Source: Roseovarius sp. ZX-A-9 (GTDB lineage Bacteria > Pseudomonadota > Alphaproteobacteria > Rhodobacterales > Rhodobacteraceae). Taken from it: a DNA stretch of 64,000 bases. The stretch spans positions 62,001 to 126,000 of the forward strand of contig NZ_JAPWHW010000013.1 of assembly GCF_028369135.1 (NCBI RefSeq). The letters are read 5' to 3'. A program made the position numbers and the translations under genes. The notes beneath the pieces are model-generated. The model was not told where the DNA came from, ran no database searches, and was given only the letters and a program-made list of their open reading frames with translations. Every line of letters starts with the position of its first letter. Within the stretch, counting starts at the first letter, position 1. Below, in pieces: positions 1 through 11,112 of this stretch.

Positions 1-326
1 GCGAACGGAACCGCGTTCACATGGCGCGCCTCCTGCGCTCGGGCGGCAACGTGCTGCTACTCGATGAGCCGACCAACGATCTCGATGTCGAAACCCTGCG
101 CGCGCTGGAAGACGCGCTGGTGGATTTCGCCGGCTGCGCCGTGGTCATCTCCCACGACCGCTTCTTCCTCGACCGGATCTGCACCCACATGCTGGCCTTC
201 GAGGGCGACGCGCATGTGGAATGGTTCGAGGGCAATTTCGAGGATTACGAAGAAGACAAGAAGCGCCGCCTTGGCGCCGACGCGCTGGAGCCCACGCGGA
301 TGAAGCACAAGAAGTTTGCGAGGTAA
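1..326 (+). CDS. ettA: ABC-F family ATPase, C-terminal part (EttA-like)
   Basis: Partial gene that enters from the left edge. The reading frame is open upstream of the first internal ATG and reads [11 protein letters not shown], the end of the ABC signature region. It continues into a Walker B segment ([13 protein letters not shown]) and the H-loop ([11 protein letters not shown]), then the ABC-F tail with [17 protein letters not shown] and KFAR. This matches the second nucleotide-binding domain of EttA-type ABC-F proteins, soluble ATPases that act on the ribosome E site and gate early elongation according to energy status. The stop is TAA. A 10-bp palindrome and a terminator-like hairpin follow. 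Other ABC-F members (Uup, RbbA-like) share the motifs, but the short tail fits EttA best. Confidence 0.85.
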   Translation, partial: ERNRVHMARLLRSGGNVLLLDEPTNDLDVETLRALEDALVDFAGCAVVISHDRFFLDRICTHMLAFEGDAHVEWFEGNFEDYEEDKKRRLGADALEPTRMKHKKFAR

Positions 327-327
327 C

Positions 328-350
328 GTTGAAAAGCATTGCTTTTCAAC
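328..350 (+). other. Palindrome just after the ettA stop
   Basis: A perfect 10-bp inverted repeat (GTTGAAAAGC / GCTTTTCAAC) with a 3-nt loop begins one base after the stop codon. No T-run follows, so it looks more like an mRNA 3'-end stabilising hairpin than a full terminator. A second hairpin with a T-run lies about 75 bp further on. Confidence 0.5.
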
Positions 351-423
351 GCGTGCGCGAAAGCGATTGCCACGCAATGGCGTGCGCACCCGGTTGAGAA
401 TGTGCGCCGATCTGACATCTTGA

Positions 424-448
424 GGGCGGTCTTCGGGCCGCCCTTTTT
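424..448 (+). terminator. Rho-independent terminator candidate for ettA
   Basis: A GGGCGG/CCGCCC stem (424-429 with 438-443) is followed directly by five T. It is oriented to end plus-strand transcription coming from the ettA-like gene. It lies in the 150-bp gap before the convergent brnA-like gene. Confidence 0.7.
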
Positions 449-476
449 CCTTGTGTCAGGCTTCGACCCGGCCCGC

Positions 477-800
477 TCACTCTTTCAACCGCTTGCGCAG
501 CATCTCCTCCAGCTTCACCTCGCGCGCGATATGCATCTGCGCCCAGGTCGCCAACAGCCGGTTGATTCGCGCCTGATACCCCTTCCCCATCGCCCGATAG
601 AACCGCGCTACCGAGCGATCCAGGTAGAGCGTCACCTTTTCCTTCGGCTCGGTCACGTCCAGATCGGCCTCCAGCGTGTGCCACGCATCGGGGATCTCGT
701 CCGCGATCCGGATCGGAATCCAGTCGTCCCGCATCAGTTGGATCAGGTTCTTCATCAGCCCTTCGCGGGCAATACGTTCGGTCTTGGTCATGCGGGCCAT
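477..800 (-). CDS. BrnA-type antitoxin, orphan
   Basis: A 107-residue basic protein. The start ATG at 800 is chosen because a GGAGGT Shine-Dalgarno lies about 4-9 bases upstream and the longer open frame has no other support. The C-terminal half carries the BrnA_antitoxin signature: a beta strand KVTLYLD followed by FYRAMGKGYQARINRLLATW, a ribbon-helix-helix-like DNA-binding fold. BrnA proteins normally neutralise the RNase toxin BrnT encoded just upstream and autorepress the operon. No BrnT-like frame is present: upstream on this strand comes 156 bp and then a divergent gene. The N-terminal 45 residues (MTKTERIAREGL, DDWIPIRIADEIPDAWHTLEAD) fit the family's usual N-terminal region. It may therefore be a solitary regulator. 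Confidence 0.75.
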   Translation of the reverse strand: MARMTKTERIAREGLMKNLIQLMRDDWIPIRIADEIPDAWHTLEADLDVTEPKEKVTLYLDRSVARFYRAMGKGYQARINRLLATWAQMHIAREVKLEEMLRKRLKE

Positions 801-862
801 CGGCACCTCCGGTTCGGAGCGCCCAACATTGCCCCGATCGGTTAATCCCCGGTCAAGCCACC

Positions 863-895
863 GCACCGACCGGGGACCGACGCGATACCGACGGC
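863..895 (+). repeat. 11-bp tandem repeat, copy A
   Basis: Three imperfect 11-bp units built on (A/G)(T/A/C)ACCGAC lie head to tail about 60 bp upstream of the flavoprotein gene at 957. A related array beginning with the same GCACCGACCG string occurs at 20430-20473 upstream of leuA. Confidence 0.45.
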
Positions 896-956
896 CCTTT
901 CCGCGACGGCAGTCAGCCTTTATGACGGGGCAGAATTTCTGGCCCCGGACCCGCAC

Positions 957-2105
957 ATGACCCGATTTGACGTGATCATCCTTGGCGCCGGCCCGGCCGG
1001 AAGCGCCGCCGCCGTGACCGCCCGGCGCGCGGGCCTCAGCGTCGCGGTGATCGACAAGGCACGCTTCCCGCGCGCCAAGCTCTGCGGCGGGCTCTTTACC
1101 GGGCGCGCGCAGGGATATTACCAAGAGATTTTCCAGCACACGCTCGATCCGCAACTGTTCGAGCCGCGCGACCGCTTCGCCTTTCACCTCGACGGCACCC
1201 CGCTGGGCGGGTCCGAACACACTTTGCCGGTCTACCTGACAATGCGCTGGGACATGGACCGCCTGCTATTCGAACGGGCGGTTCAGGCGGGGGCATCAGA
1301 TTACTCGGGCTGTCGCGTGACAGAGCTTGATCTGGCGGCGCAACGTGTCGAGCTGGATGACGGCACAGCCCTTGAATATCTGATACTTATCGGCGCGGAC
1401 GGGGTGCAAAGCCGCGTCGCGCGTGCGCTGTTCGGGCAATCCTTCGACAAGGCGCGCATCGGCTTTGCGCTCGAGGTGGAGGCCCCGCCGCAGCCCGACA
1501 ACCCGGTGGTGCGAATCGATTTCGACGCGGCCAGCTGGGGCTATGGCTGGCAGTTTCCCAAACGCGGCAGCACCACCATCGGCATCGGCGGGCTGCAGGC
1601 CGAAAACCCGGAAATTCAGGCCCGGCTGGCCACCTACCGCGCGCAGCTGGACGATGCCAGCACGGCACGGGTCAAGGGGCATTTCCTGCCCTTCGGCGAC
1701 TATCGCCGTGTTCCGGGGCGCGCTGCGGTTCTGCTGGCCGGAGATGCGGCAGGCTTTGTCGATCCAATCACCGGCGAGGGCATCGCCTATGCGATGAAAA
1801 GCGGGCAGTTGGCCGCCGATGCCGCCGCCACCGCGATCCGGGCGGGCCAACCGGATACCGCACTGCGGATCTATGCGCGTCAGGTCCGTCCGATCCAGCG
1901 CTCGCTGCGTCTGGCCTGTGTCTTGCGCCCGCTGATCTTTGCGCCGCGCGCGCGGCCATTCTTCCGCCGGGCCTTCGCCAGTTCGACAACCGTCAAGCAC
2001 GCCTACCTGTCGATGCTGTCCGGCGAAATCGAGTACCCCCGGCTGATGTGGCTGATCGCGCGCCGCATCCCCGCCGCCGTCTGGCGCCGCCTGCGCCGGG
2101 CCTGA
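957..2105 (+). CDS. Geranylgeranyl reductase family FAD-dependent oxidoreductase
   Basis: A 382-residue soluble flavoprotein. The N-terminus has the Rossmann FAD-binding motif (VIILGAGPAGSAAA, residues about 7-19) followed by the ADP-binding acid near residue 34. The family's CGG motif comes next (KLCGGLF, about 43). A second FAD-contact block, VLLAGDAAGFVDPITGEGIAYAM, lies around residues 260-283. This is the architecture of the geranylgeranyl reductase/ChlP group, which hydrogenates isoprenoid chains; family members also act on lipids and quinones, so the substrate cannot be assigned. No bacteriochlorophyll genes are nearby, so a true ChlP role is unlikely. The gene stands alone, transcribed away from the brnA-like gene. 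Confidence 0.75.
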   Translation: MTRFDVIILGAGPAGSAAAVTARRAGLSVAVIDKARFPRAKLCGGLFTGRAQGYYQEIFQHTLDPQLFEPRDRFAFHLDGTPLGGSEHTLPVYLTMRWDMDRLLFERAVQAGASDYSGCRVTELDLAAQRVELDDGTALEYLILIGADGVQSRVARALFGQSFDKARIGFALEVEAPPQPDNPVVRIDFDAASWGYGWQFPKRGSTTIGIGGLQAENPEIQARLATYRAQLDDASTARVKGHFLPFGDYRRVPGRAAVLLAGDAAGFVDPITGEGIAYAMKSGQLAADAAATAIRAGQPDTALRIYARQVRPIQRSLRLACVLRPLIFAPRARPFFRRAFASSTTVKHAYLSMLSGEIEYPRLMWLIARRIPAAVWRRLRRA

Positions 2106-2298
2106 ATCCACCGACCGGCGGGCTTTCGCTCAGATTTTTCACCTTCCCTCTTGCGCGATTGGTCGCGGCATCGCATATTATAAGGCGCGACGTTACAGCT
2201 ATCGACCACCTGCTCCTCACGGCTCAGTCACTCGATCTTGCACGACTAGCCAGGCTGCCGCACCTCCGCGGGCAGCGATTATTGAAGGAGACCAACGG

Positions 2299-2505
2299 AT
2301 GGCAAATGGCACCGTAAAATGGTTCAACGCAACTAAAGGCTTCGGCTTCATCGCACCGGAAACCGGTGGAAAAGACGTATTTGTTCACATTTCTGCAGTT
2401 GAGCGCGCCGGTCTGACCGGTCTGGCCGACGACCAGAAAGTAACATTTGACGTCGAAGCAGGCCGCGATGGCCGCGAATCCGCGACGAACATCGCGCTGG
2501 CGTAA
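2299..2505 (+). CDS. Cold-shock domain protein, CspA type
   Basis: A 68-residue protein consisting of one cold-shock domain. The nucleic-acid-binding motifs RNP1 (KGFGFI) and RNP2 (VFVHIS) are both intact, and the protein opens with the usual GTVKWFN. Such proteins bind single-stranded RNA or DNA as chaperones or antiterminators. The start is fixed by GAAGGAGA about 8 bases upstream. A leader of up to about 190 nt with no other gene precedes it, consistent with long 5' UTRs of csp genes. A strong terminator follows. The codon usage is less GC-biased than that of its neighbours, as is common in highly expressed genes. Confidence 0.93.
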   Translation: MANGTVKWFNATKGFGFIAPETGGKDVFVHISAVERAGLTGLADDQKVTFDVEAGRDGRESATNIALA

Positions 2506-2529
2506 ACCGCCGCATGACATTTCGAAATT

Positions 2530-2550
2530 GGGGCCTTCGGGCCCCTTTTT
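2530..2550 (+). terminator. Rho-independent terminator of the cold-shock gene
   Basis: A GGGGCC stem pairs with GGCCCC across a TTCG tetraloop, followed by five T. It lies 25 bp after the cold-shock stop codon and faces the convergent esterase gene. Confidence 0.9.
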
Positions 2551-2566
2551 CATTTCTGGCCCTGCT

Positions 2567-3283
2567 TTACTGATTCTGTTTCTGCGCCCGCGCGATCAGC
2601 GCCGCCACCGACGGCCCCACCGCCGCCACGATCAGCGCCACGCCATCTCTGTTCGGATGGATACCGTCAGCCTGAAAGAACGCCCCCCGATCACCGTCCA
2701 CCTCGGCCTCGATCCCGTCGAAAAAACTCTCCAGGTAGAGCGTGTCGTAACGCTCGGCGAGTTCGGGATAGATCGCATCGAACGCCGCCTTGTAGTCTGG
2801 CCCGTAGTTTCCCGGCGCCCGCAGCCCGATCAACAGAACGGCAACATCCCGCGCCTCGGCAGCCTTCAGAATCGCCTCCAGGTTGGCGCGGCTCACAGCC
2901 GGATCAATGCCGCGCAGCAGGTCATTGCCGCCCAGCGCCACGATCATCGCATCCACATCCTCCGTCAGGCTCCATTCCACGCGGGCTGCCCCGCCCTGCG
3001 TGGTGTCGCCCGACACGCCGCCATTGATCAGCCGCGCGTCGATGCCCTGCTCGGCCAGCCAGTGCTCCAGTTGCGGCACGAAACCGTCCTGCTGCACCAG
3101 TCCGTAACCCTGCGTCAGGCTGTCGCCCAGCGCCAACACCGTCACCGGTTCTGTCGCCACGGCACGGGCAGCGGGCAAGGCGGCCGACAGAAACGTGACC
3201 AAAAGAAACACTGACCGCGCCTTGCCCCACCGGCGCCATAGCCCATATGTGAGACAACCATTTGCAAACAGGCGCGTTTTCAT
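2567..3283 (-). CDS. TesA-like SGNH/GDSL esterase (arylesterase), exported
   Basis: A 238-residue protein with SGNH-hydrolase blocks in order: GDSLTQG (nucleophile Ser55), GG in the NGGVSGDTT block, GGND (LGGNDLL) and DGIHPN near the C-terminus supplying the catalytic Asp and His. A hydrophobic segment about residues 24-41 ending in AARA looks like a signal peptide, suggesting periplasmic action on esters or lysophospholipids as in E. coli TesA. The ATG used (3281-3283) overlaps the divergent ABC transporter's start codon. An internal GTG at residue 24 would give a more standard signal peptide and is a reasonable alternative start. The tesA/ybbA divergent pairing is the same as in E. coli. 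Confidence 0.88.
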   Translation of the reverse strand: MKTRLFANGCLTYGLWRRWGKARSVFLLVTFLSAALPAARAVATEPVTVLALGDSLTQGYGLVQQDGFVPQLEHWLAEQGIDARLINGGVSGDTTQGGAARVEWSLTEDVDAMIVALGGNDLLRGIDPAVSRANLEAILKAAEARDVAVLLIGLRAPGNYGPDYKAAFDAIYPELAERYDTLYLESFFDGIEAEVDGDRGAFFQADGIHPNRDGVALIVAAVGPSVAALIARAQKQNQ

Positions 3284-3968
3284 GAGCCATCCTCTTTTGT
3301 CATTGTCCGGCGCCGCGCTGTCGCTCAGATCGAACGCCGGTCTGGTCGAGATACTTCATGGCATTACCCTCGAAGTCCAGAGCGGCGAGACACTTGGCCT
3401 TGTCGGCCCGTCCGGGTCCGGCAAATCCTCGCTGCTGATGCTGATGGGCGGGCTGGAGCGGGCAACAGGCGGGACCGTCATGGCGCTGGGGCACGATCTG
3501 TCCGCCATGTCCGAGGACGCGCTGGCGCGGTTGCGCTGCGACCATTTCGGCGTAATCTTCCAATCCTTTCATCTCATTCCGACGATGACCGCGCTCGAAA
3601 ATGTCGCAACCCCGCTGGAACTGGCCGGGCGCGCCGATGCCTTTGACCGGGCGCGGGCAGAACTGGATGCCGTCGGGCTTGGCGCGCGCGCCGATCACTA
3701 CCCCTCGCAACTCTCGGGCGGCGAACAGCAGCGCGTGGCGCTGGCCCGCGCCGCAGCGCCCCAGCCCGATATCATCCTCGCCGATGAACCGACCGGCAAT
3801 CTCGACAGCAGCACCGGCGCGGTGATCATCGATCTGCTCTTTGATCTGCGCGACCGGCACGGCACGACGCTGGTGCTGGTCACCCATGACGCAGACCTTG
3901 CCGCGCGCTGCGACCGCGTCATCGCCCTGCGCGACGGCCGCATCGACCCCGTGGCCAGCGCCGCATGA
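3282..3968 (+). CDS. ybbA: ABC transporter ATP-binding protein, YbbA/LolD type
   Basis: A 228-residue ABC ATPase. Visible motifs are Walker A GPSGSGKSS (42-50), a Q-loop at about residue 94, signature LSGGEQQ (144-150), Walker B IILADEP (164-170) and an H-loop (VTHD). It belongs to the LolD/MacB/YbbA subgroup that powers FtsX-like mechanotransmission permeases rather than classical import. It is translationally coupled to the permease by an ATGA overlap at 3965-3968. The start ATG overlaps by two bases the start codon of the esterase on the other strand, so neither gene has its own intergenic promoter region. The ribosome-binding site is weak. The substrate is unknown. Confidence 0.9.
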   Translation: MSHPLLSLSGAALSLRSNAGLVEILHGITLEVQSGETLGLVGPSGSGKSSLLMLMGGLERATGGTVMALGHDLSAMSEDALARLRCDHFGVIFQSFHLIPTMTALENVATPLELAGRADAFDRARAELDAVGLGARADHYPSQLSGGEQQRVALARAAAPQPDIILADEPTGNLDSSTGAVIIDLLFDLRDRHGTTLVLVTHDADLAARCDRVIALRDGRIDPVASAA

Positions 3969-6484
3969 GGCTGATGCTCGCCGCACGACTGGCCCGGCGC
4001 GAATTGCGCGGTGGCCTGGCGGGGTTTCGTATCCTGCTGGCCTGCATCATCCTCGGCGTGGCGGCCATCGCCGCAGTCGGCACCGTGCGCGAAAGCATCG
4101 CTGCCGGTCTGGCGCGGGACGGCGCGGCCCTGCTGGGCGGCGATGCCGAGATCGAGCTGACATACCGTTTCGCCAGCCCGCCCGAACGGGCATGGATGAC
4201 GCGCAACGCCGATCACATCTCGGAAATCGTCGACTTTCGCTCGCTCGCCCTCGGCCCGGACGAAACCCGCGCGCTGACCCAGGTGAAGGCCGTCGATGAC
4301 GCCTATCCCCTGATCGGCCAGGTCGGGCTGGACCCGGCAATACCGCTGCGCGACGCGCTGGCCGGGAAGGGTGGCCTGCCCGGCGGCGTCATGGCCCCGG
4401 CGCTGATCGCGCAGCTGGGGCTGGAGATCGGCGACACCTTCCGCCTTGGCACGCAGGATTTCCGCCTGATGGCCGCATTGGTGGAAGAACCTGACAACGC
4501 TGTGGGCGGTTTCGGCCTCGGGCCGCGCAGTATCGTTGCTACCCGGGCGCTTGATGCCTCCGGTTTGCTGGCCCCCGGCACGCTGTTCAGCGCGCGCTAC
4601 CGGCTGGACCTGCCACCGAACACGGACCTGGCGGCAGTGCGGGACGAGGCCGAAGCCGCCTTTGCCTCCAGCGGCCTCAGCTGGCGCGACGCGCGCAACG
4701 GCGCGCCGGGCGTGGCCGCATTCGTGCGCCGCCTCAGTGCGTTCCTGGTGCTGGTCGGCCTCAGCGGGCTGGCGGTGGGCGGCGTCGGCATATCTGCCGC
4801 AGTGCGTGCCTATCTGGCGCGCAAGACGCCGGTGATCGCCACCCTGCGCACGCTGGGGGCCGAGCGCAGCGTGATCTTTGCCAGCTACCTGATGCAGATC
4901 GGCGCGCTTGCAGCACTGGGGATCGCGGCGGGCGTCCTGTTGGGGGCGGGGCTGCCGGTGGCCCTGTCATCGCTGCTCGCCTCGCGGCTGCCGGTACCCG
5001 CAGTCTTTGCCTTCTACCCCACACCGATGATCGAAGCCGCGATCTATGGCGCCTTTACCGCGCTTGTCTTTACCCTTTGGCCACTGGCGAGGGTGCTGGA
5101 TATCCGCGCCGCCAGCCTCTTTCGCGGGGACGCCGCCCAAAGCCGCACCATCCCGCCTTGGCCCTTCGTGGTCGTCACGGCGCTCCTGCTCGCCGGGCTT
5201 CTGAGCACGGCAATCTGGTTCTCGGGCAATCTGCGGCTGACGCTCTGGACGGCAGGCGGCATCCTCGGCGCGCTGATCCTGCTGGCGCTATCGGCACAAG
5301 GCGTGCGCGCGCTGGCCCGCGCACTGCGCCCCGTCGCACGCGGCAGACCGCCCCTACGCTGGGCGCTTGCGGCAATCGGAGGGCCGGGCACCACGGCGGG
5401 GCCGGTTGTGCTATCGCTGGGGCTGGGCCTGTCGGTCCTGGCCGCTGTCGGACAGATCGACGGCAACCTGCGCGGCGCGATCCAGGGCGATTTGCCCGAG
5501 CGTGCCCCATCCTTCTTCTTCGTCGATCTGCAAAAGGATCAGATGGCAGGCTTTCGCGCCCGGCTGGAAGGCGATCCGGGCGTCAGCCGGATCGAGAGCG
5601 CGCCGATGCTGCGCGGGATCATCACCCGGATCAACGACCGTCCCGCATCCGAGGTCGCGGGCGATCACTGGGTGCTGCGCGGCGACCGGGGCGTGACCTA
5701 TTCCGCCACCCCGACAAAGGCAACGCGCGTCACCGCTGGCCAGTGGTGGCCCGAAGATTACACCGGCCCGCCGCAGATCAGCTTTGCCGCCGAAGAAGCC
5801 GCAGAAATGGGGCTGTCGCTGGGTGACACCATCACCGTGAACATCCTGGGCCGCGACATCACGGCCACGGTGACAAGCCTGCGAGACGTGGATTTCTCCA
5901 CCGCCGGGATCGGTTTCATCATGTCGATGAACCCCTCCGCTCTGGAGGGCGCGCCCCATAGCTTCATATCCACCGTCTATGCCGACGTGGCATCAGAGCC
6001 CGCAATCCTGCGAGACATCGCCGCGCGCTATCACAACGTGACCGCGATCAGCGTGCGCGACGCCATCGACCGGCTCGCAGCACTGCTGGCGGGGTTGGCC
6101 ACGGCCACCTCATGGGGGGCAGCCTCGACGCTGCTGACAGGGTTCCTTGTGTTGATCGGTGCGGCGGCAGCGGATCAGGCGGCGCGGGTTCACGAGGCAG
6201 CGGTGCTCAAGGTTCTGGGCGCCACCCGAGGCCGCATCCTGCGCAGCCTCGCCCTGCGCGCGGCGCTTCTGGGGGCGGCGGCGGGCATCGTGGCCATCGG
6301 CGCGGGTATCCTGGGCGGCTGGGCGGTCAGCCACTACGTGATGGAGACCAGCTACACCATCATCTGGTCCTCGGCGCTGATCATCGTGGCGAGCGGCATC
6401 GGCGTCACGCTGCTGGCAGCAATCGGCTTTGCGCTGCGCCCGCTGGCAGTGCGGCCCGCGCAAGTCTTGCGCGCCCGCGAGTGA
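3965..6484 (+). CDS. ybbP: FtsX-like ABC transporter permease, YbbP type
   Basis: An 839-residue integral membrane protein. It begins with a short cytoplasmic stretch and a first transmembrane helix (about 20-40), followed by a large periplasmic domain to about residue 250. Next come two blocks of transmembrane helices (about 255-385 and 400-500), a second periplasmic domain and a final FtsX-type helix set near the C-terminus. This doubled FtsX layout is typical of YbbP. With YbbA it probably forms an inner-membrane exporter or lipid/lipoprotein-handling machine, and the divergent TesA-like esterase suggests a link to lipid or ester metabolism (inference from context). It starts inside the last codon of ybbA. 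A 13-bp perfect inverted repeat follows the stop. Confidence 0.88.
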   Translation: MRLMLAARLARRELRGGLAGFRILLACIILGVAAIAAVGTVRESIAAGLARDGAALLGGDAEIELTYRFASPPERAWMTRNADHISEIVDFRSLALGPDETRALTQVKAVDDAYPLIGQVGLDPAIPLRDALAGKGGLPGGVMAPALIAQLGLEIGDTFRLGTQDFRLMAALVEEPDNAVGGFGLGPRSIVATRALDASGLLAPGTLFSARYRLDLPPNTDLAAVRDEAEAAFASSGLSWRDARNGAPGVAAFVRRLSAFLVLVGLSGLAVGGVGISAAVRAYLARKTPVIATLRTLGAERSVIFASYLMQIGALAALGIAAGVLLGAGLPVALSSLLASRLPVPAVFAFYPTPMIEAAIYGAFTALVFTLWPLARVLDIRAASLFRGDAAQSRTIPPWPFVVVTALLLAGLLSTAIWFSGNLRLTLWTAGGILGALILLALSAQGVRALARALRPVARGRPPLRWALAAIGGPGTTAGPVVLSLGLGLSVLAAVGQIDGNLRGAIQGDLPERAPSFFFVDLQKDQMAGFRARLEGDPGVSRIESAPMLRGIITRINDRPASEVAGDHWVLRGDRGVTYSATPTKATRVTAGQWWPEDYTGPPQISFAAEEAAEMGLSLGDTITVNILGRDITATVTSLRDVDFSTAGIGFIMSMNPSALEGAPHSFISTVYADVASEPAILRDIAARYHNVTAISVRDAIDRLAALLAGLATATSWGAASTLLTGFLVLIGAAAADQAARVHEAAVLKVLGATRGRILRSLALRAALLGAAAGIVAIGAGILGGWAVSHYVMETSYTIIWSSALIIVASGIGVTLLAAIGFALRPLAVRPAQVLRARE

Positions 6485-6491
6485 GGCAACA

Positions 6492-6518
6492 GCAGGGTGG
6501 GTTTGAAACCCACCCTGC
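6492..6518. terminator. Perfect 13-bp inverted repeat between convergent ybbP and gcvP
   Basis: Two 13-nt arms (6492-6504 and 6506-6518) are exactly complementary around a single base. The repeat fills most of the 44-bp gap between two converging stop codons, so it probably ends or stabilises transcripts from both sides. No T-run is present on either strand. Confidence 0.6.
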
Positions 6519-6528
6519 CTCAACGCGC

Positions 6529-9378
<2,850 letters not shown>

Positions 9379-9465
9379 GTCGGCCTCCCCTAATGAATGG
9401 CGTGCGGGCGCACACGGCCCGCTCCGCCTTATCAATGTTCCAAAATACTCCCGCCGAAGGAGCCT

Positions 9466-9483
9466 GAAATCCGCATGGATTTC
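9466..9483. other. Small hairpin between gcvH and gcvP
   Basis: Seven-base arms GAAATCC and GGATTTC flank GCAT in the 121-bp gcvH-gcvP gap. It lacks a T-run, so it is probably an RNA processing or stability hairpin that may set different levels of GcvH and GcvP. Confidence 0.35.
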
Positions 9484-9499
9484 TCTGGCGCCTCCGCCG

Positions 9500-9859
9500 T
9501 CAGCCGATGAATTTCTTGTACGCGGCCTCGTCCATGAAATCGTCCATCTGGCTGGCGTCGCTTGGCTTGATCTTGAACATCCAGCCATCCCCCAGCGGGT
9601 CGTCATTGACCTTGCTCGGCTCGTCGGTCAGCACGTCATTCACTTCCATGATCTCGCCGTCGATCGGGGCCAGAATATCGCTGGCGGCCTTGACGCTCTC
9701 GATCACCACGACCTCATCATCCTTGGTCACTTCATTGCCTACCGAGGGCAGCTCGACAAAGACGATATCCCCCAGCTGTTCGGCGGCATGCTCGGTGATG
9801 CCCACGACCACGATGTCATCCTCGACGCGCAGCCATTCGTGTTCTTCAGTGAATTTCAT
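9500..9859 (-). CDS. gcvH: Glycine cleavage system H protein
   Basis: A 119-residue lipoyl carrier protein. The lipoylation site is Lys57 in the ESVKAASD loop, and FTEEHEW at the N-terminus is diagnostic. It shuttles the aminomethyl and dihydrolipoyl intermediates between GcvP, GcvT and lipoamide dehydrogenase in the cytoplasm. The start ATG at 9859 has AAGGAGAAG upstream; a longer reading adds 15 residues without family similarity. The gene lies 19 bp downstream of the gcvT stop and upstream of gcvP in one operon. Confidence 0.97.
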   Translation of the reverse strand: MKFTEEHEWLRVEDDIVVVGITEHAAEQLGDIVFVELPSVGNEVTKDDEVVVIESVKAASDILAPIDGEIMEVNDVLTDEPSKVNDDPLGDGWMFKIKPSDASQMDDFMDEAAYKKFIG

Positions 9860-9878
9860 TATGTTCTTCTCCTTGAGA

Positions 9879-11012
9879 TCAGCGTTTGAAATTGGCGGGG
9901 ACAAACGGCATCGCCGTCACCTTTGCGGGCAACCGCTTGCCGCGCACATCCCCGTAGATCATTGTCTCTGGCCCGGCAAAGGCCGTCGCGACATATCCCA
10001 TCGACATCGGACCACCCAGCGTCGGGCCGAACGCGCCCGACGTCACATGGCCGATCACATCGCCTCCCTCGGCATGGGCATAAAGCTGGGTGCCTTCACG
10101 CATCGGCGCGCGGCCCTCGGGGCGCAGGCCGACACGCCGGCGCACCGGGCCGTCTGCCTGCTGGGACAGGATCACATCCGCGCCGGGAAATCCGCCCGCG
10201 CGCGCGCCACCGGCACGGCGCACCTTCTGGATCGCCCAGCCCAGCCCGGCCTCGATCGGCGTCGTGCCTTCGTCGATATCGTGCCCATAAAGGCACAGCC
10301 CGGCCTCCAGCCGCAGGCTGTCGCGGGCACCAAGGCCGATCGGCTCGACCTCGTCATGCGCAAGCAGTTTGCGCGTCAGCGCTTCGGCGTCATCCGCCGC
10401 GACCGAAATCTCGAAACCGTCCTCACCGGTATAGCCTGACCGCGACATCACGGCCGATATGCCGTCCAGATCGACATCGCGGGCCACATCCATGAATTTC
10501 ATATCCGCCACGGCGCCGTTGAGCCGCGACAGGACCGTTACCGCCGAAGGGCCCTGCAGCGCCAGCAGCGCGCGCGTGTCCAGAACCTCGATCTTGCAGG
10601 TGTCCGACAGGTGTTTCTGCATATGCGCGATGTCGGCATCCTTGCATCCCGCATTGACCACGACAAAGATATGATCGCCCATGTTGGCAATCATCAGGTC
10701 ATCCAGGATGCCGCCATGATCGTTCAGGAACATCGCATAGCGCTGCCGCATCTCGCCAAGCCCTGCGACATCGACCGGCACCAGCGTCTCCAGCGCCTGC
10801 GCGGCATCGGCGTAGTTTCCTGATTTCGGCCAGATCACCACCTGGCCCATATGGCTGACATCAAACAGCCCGGCCTCGGCCCGGCAATGCAGATGCTCTT
10901 TCATCACGCCCATCGGGTATTGCACGGGCATCTCGTAGCCCGCAAAGGGCACCATCTTGGCCCCAAGTTCCTTGTGTAGTGCATTTAGTGGCGTCACACG
11001 CAGATCGCTCAT
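9879..11012 (-). CDS. gcvT: Aminomethyltransferase, glycine cleavage T protein
   Basis: A 377-residue T protein that releases ammonia from the aminomethyl-lipoyl intermediate and transfers the one-carbon unit to tetrahydrofolate. It opens with LRVTPLNALHKELGAKMVPFAGYEMPVQYP and contains the folate-binding core (SRSGYTGEDGFEI) and the C-terminal barrel domain. The ATG at 11012 is preceded by a strong GGAGG. It is the first gene of the gcv operon and lies directly downstream of the tandem glycine riboswitch. The leader between riboswitch and start contains a hairpin (11082-11106) that could be part of the expression platform. Confidence 0.95.
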   Translation of the reverse strand: MSDLRVTPLNALHKELGAKMVPFAGYEMPVQYPMGVMKEHLHCRAEAGLFDVSHMGQVVIWPKSGNYADAAQALETLVPVDVAGLGEMRQRYAMFLNDHGGILDDLMIANMGDHIFVVVNAGCKDADIAHMQKHLSDTCKIEVLDTRALLALQGPSAVTVLSRLNGAVADMKFMDVARDVDLDGISAVMSRSGYTGEDGFEISVAADDAEALTRKLLAHDEVEPIGLGARDSLRLEAGLCLYGHDIDEGTTPIEAGLGWAIQKVRRAGGARAGGFPGADVILSQQADGPVRRRVGLRPEGRAPMREGTQLYAHAEGGDVIGHVTSGAFGPTLGGPMSMGYVATAFAGPETMIYGDVRGKRLPAKVTAMPFVPANFKR

Positions 11013-11081
11013 CTCGGCCTCCTCACTTTGGCGCCGACCTTTCACGATCAAAATGATCCGAACGGATACGGCATCGTCAAT

Positions 11082-11106
11082 AGTGCTGGCCCCGAATGGC
11101 CGCACT
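11082..11106 (-). promoter_or_regulatory. Hairpin between glycine riboswitch and gcvT
   Basis: AGTGC and GCACT arms enclose a GGCC/GGCC inner stem with one bulged base. It lies just downstream of aptamer 2 in the gcvT leader. Its position fits an expression-platform element, but no clear T-run follows, so translational or processing control is as likely as termination. Confidence 0.4.
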
Positions 11107-11112
11107 GCGATG

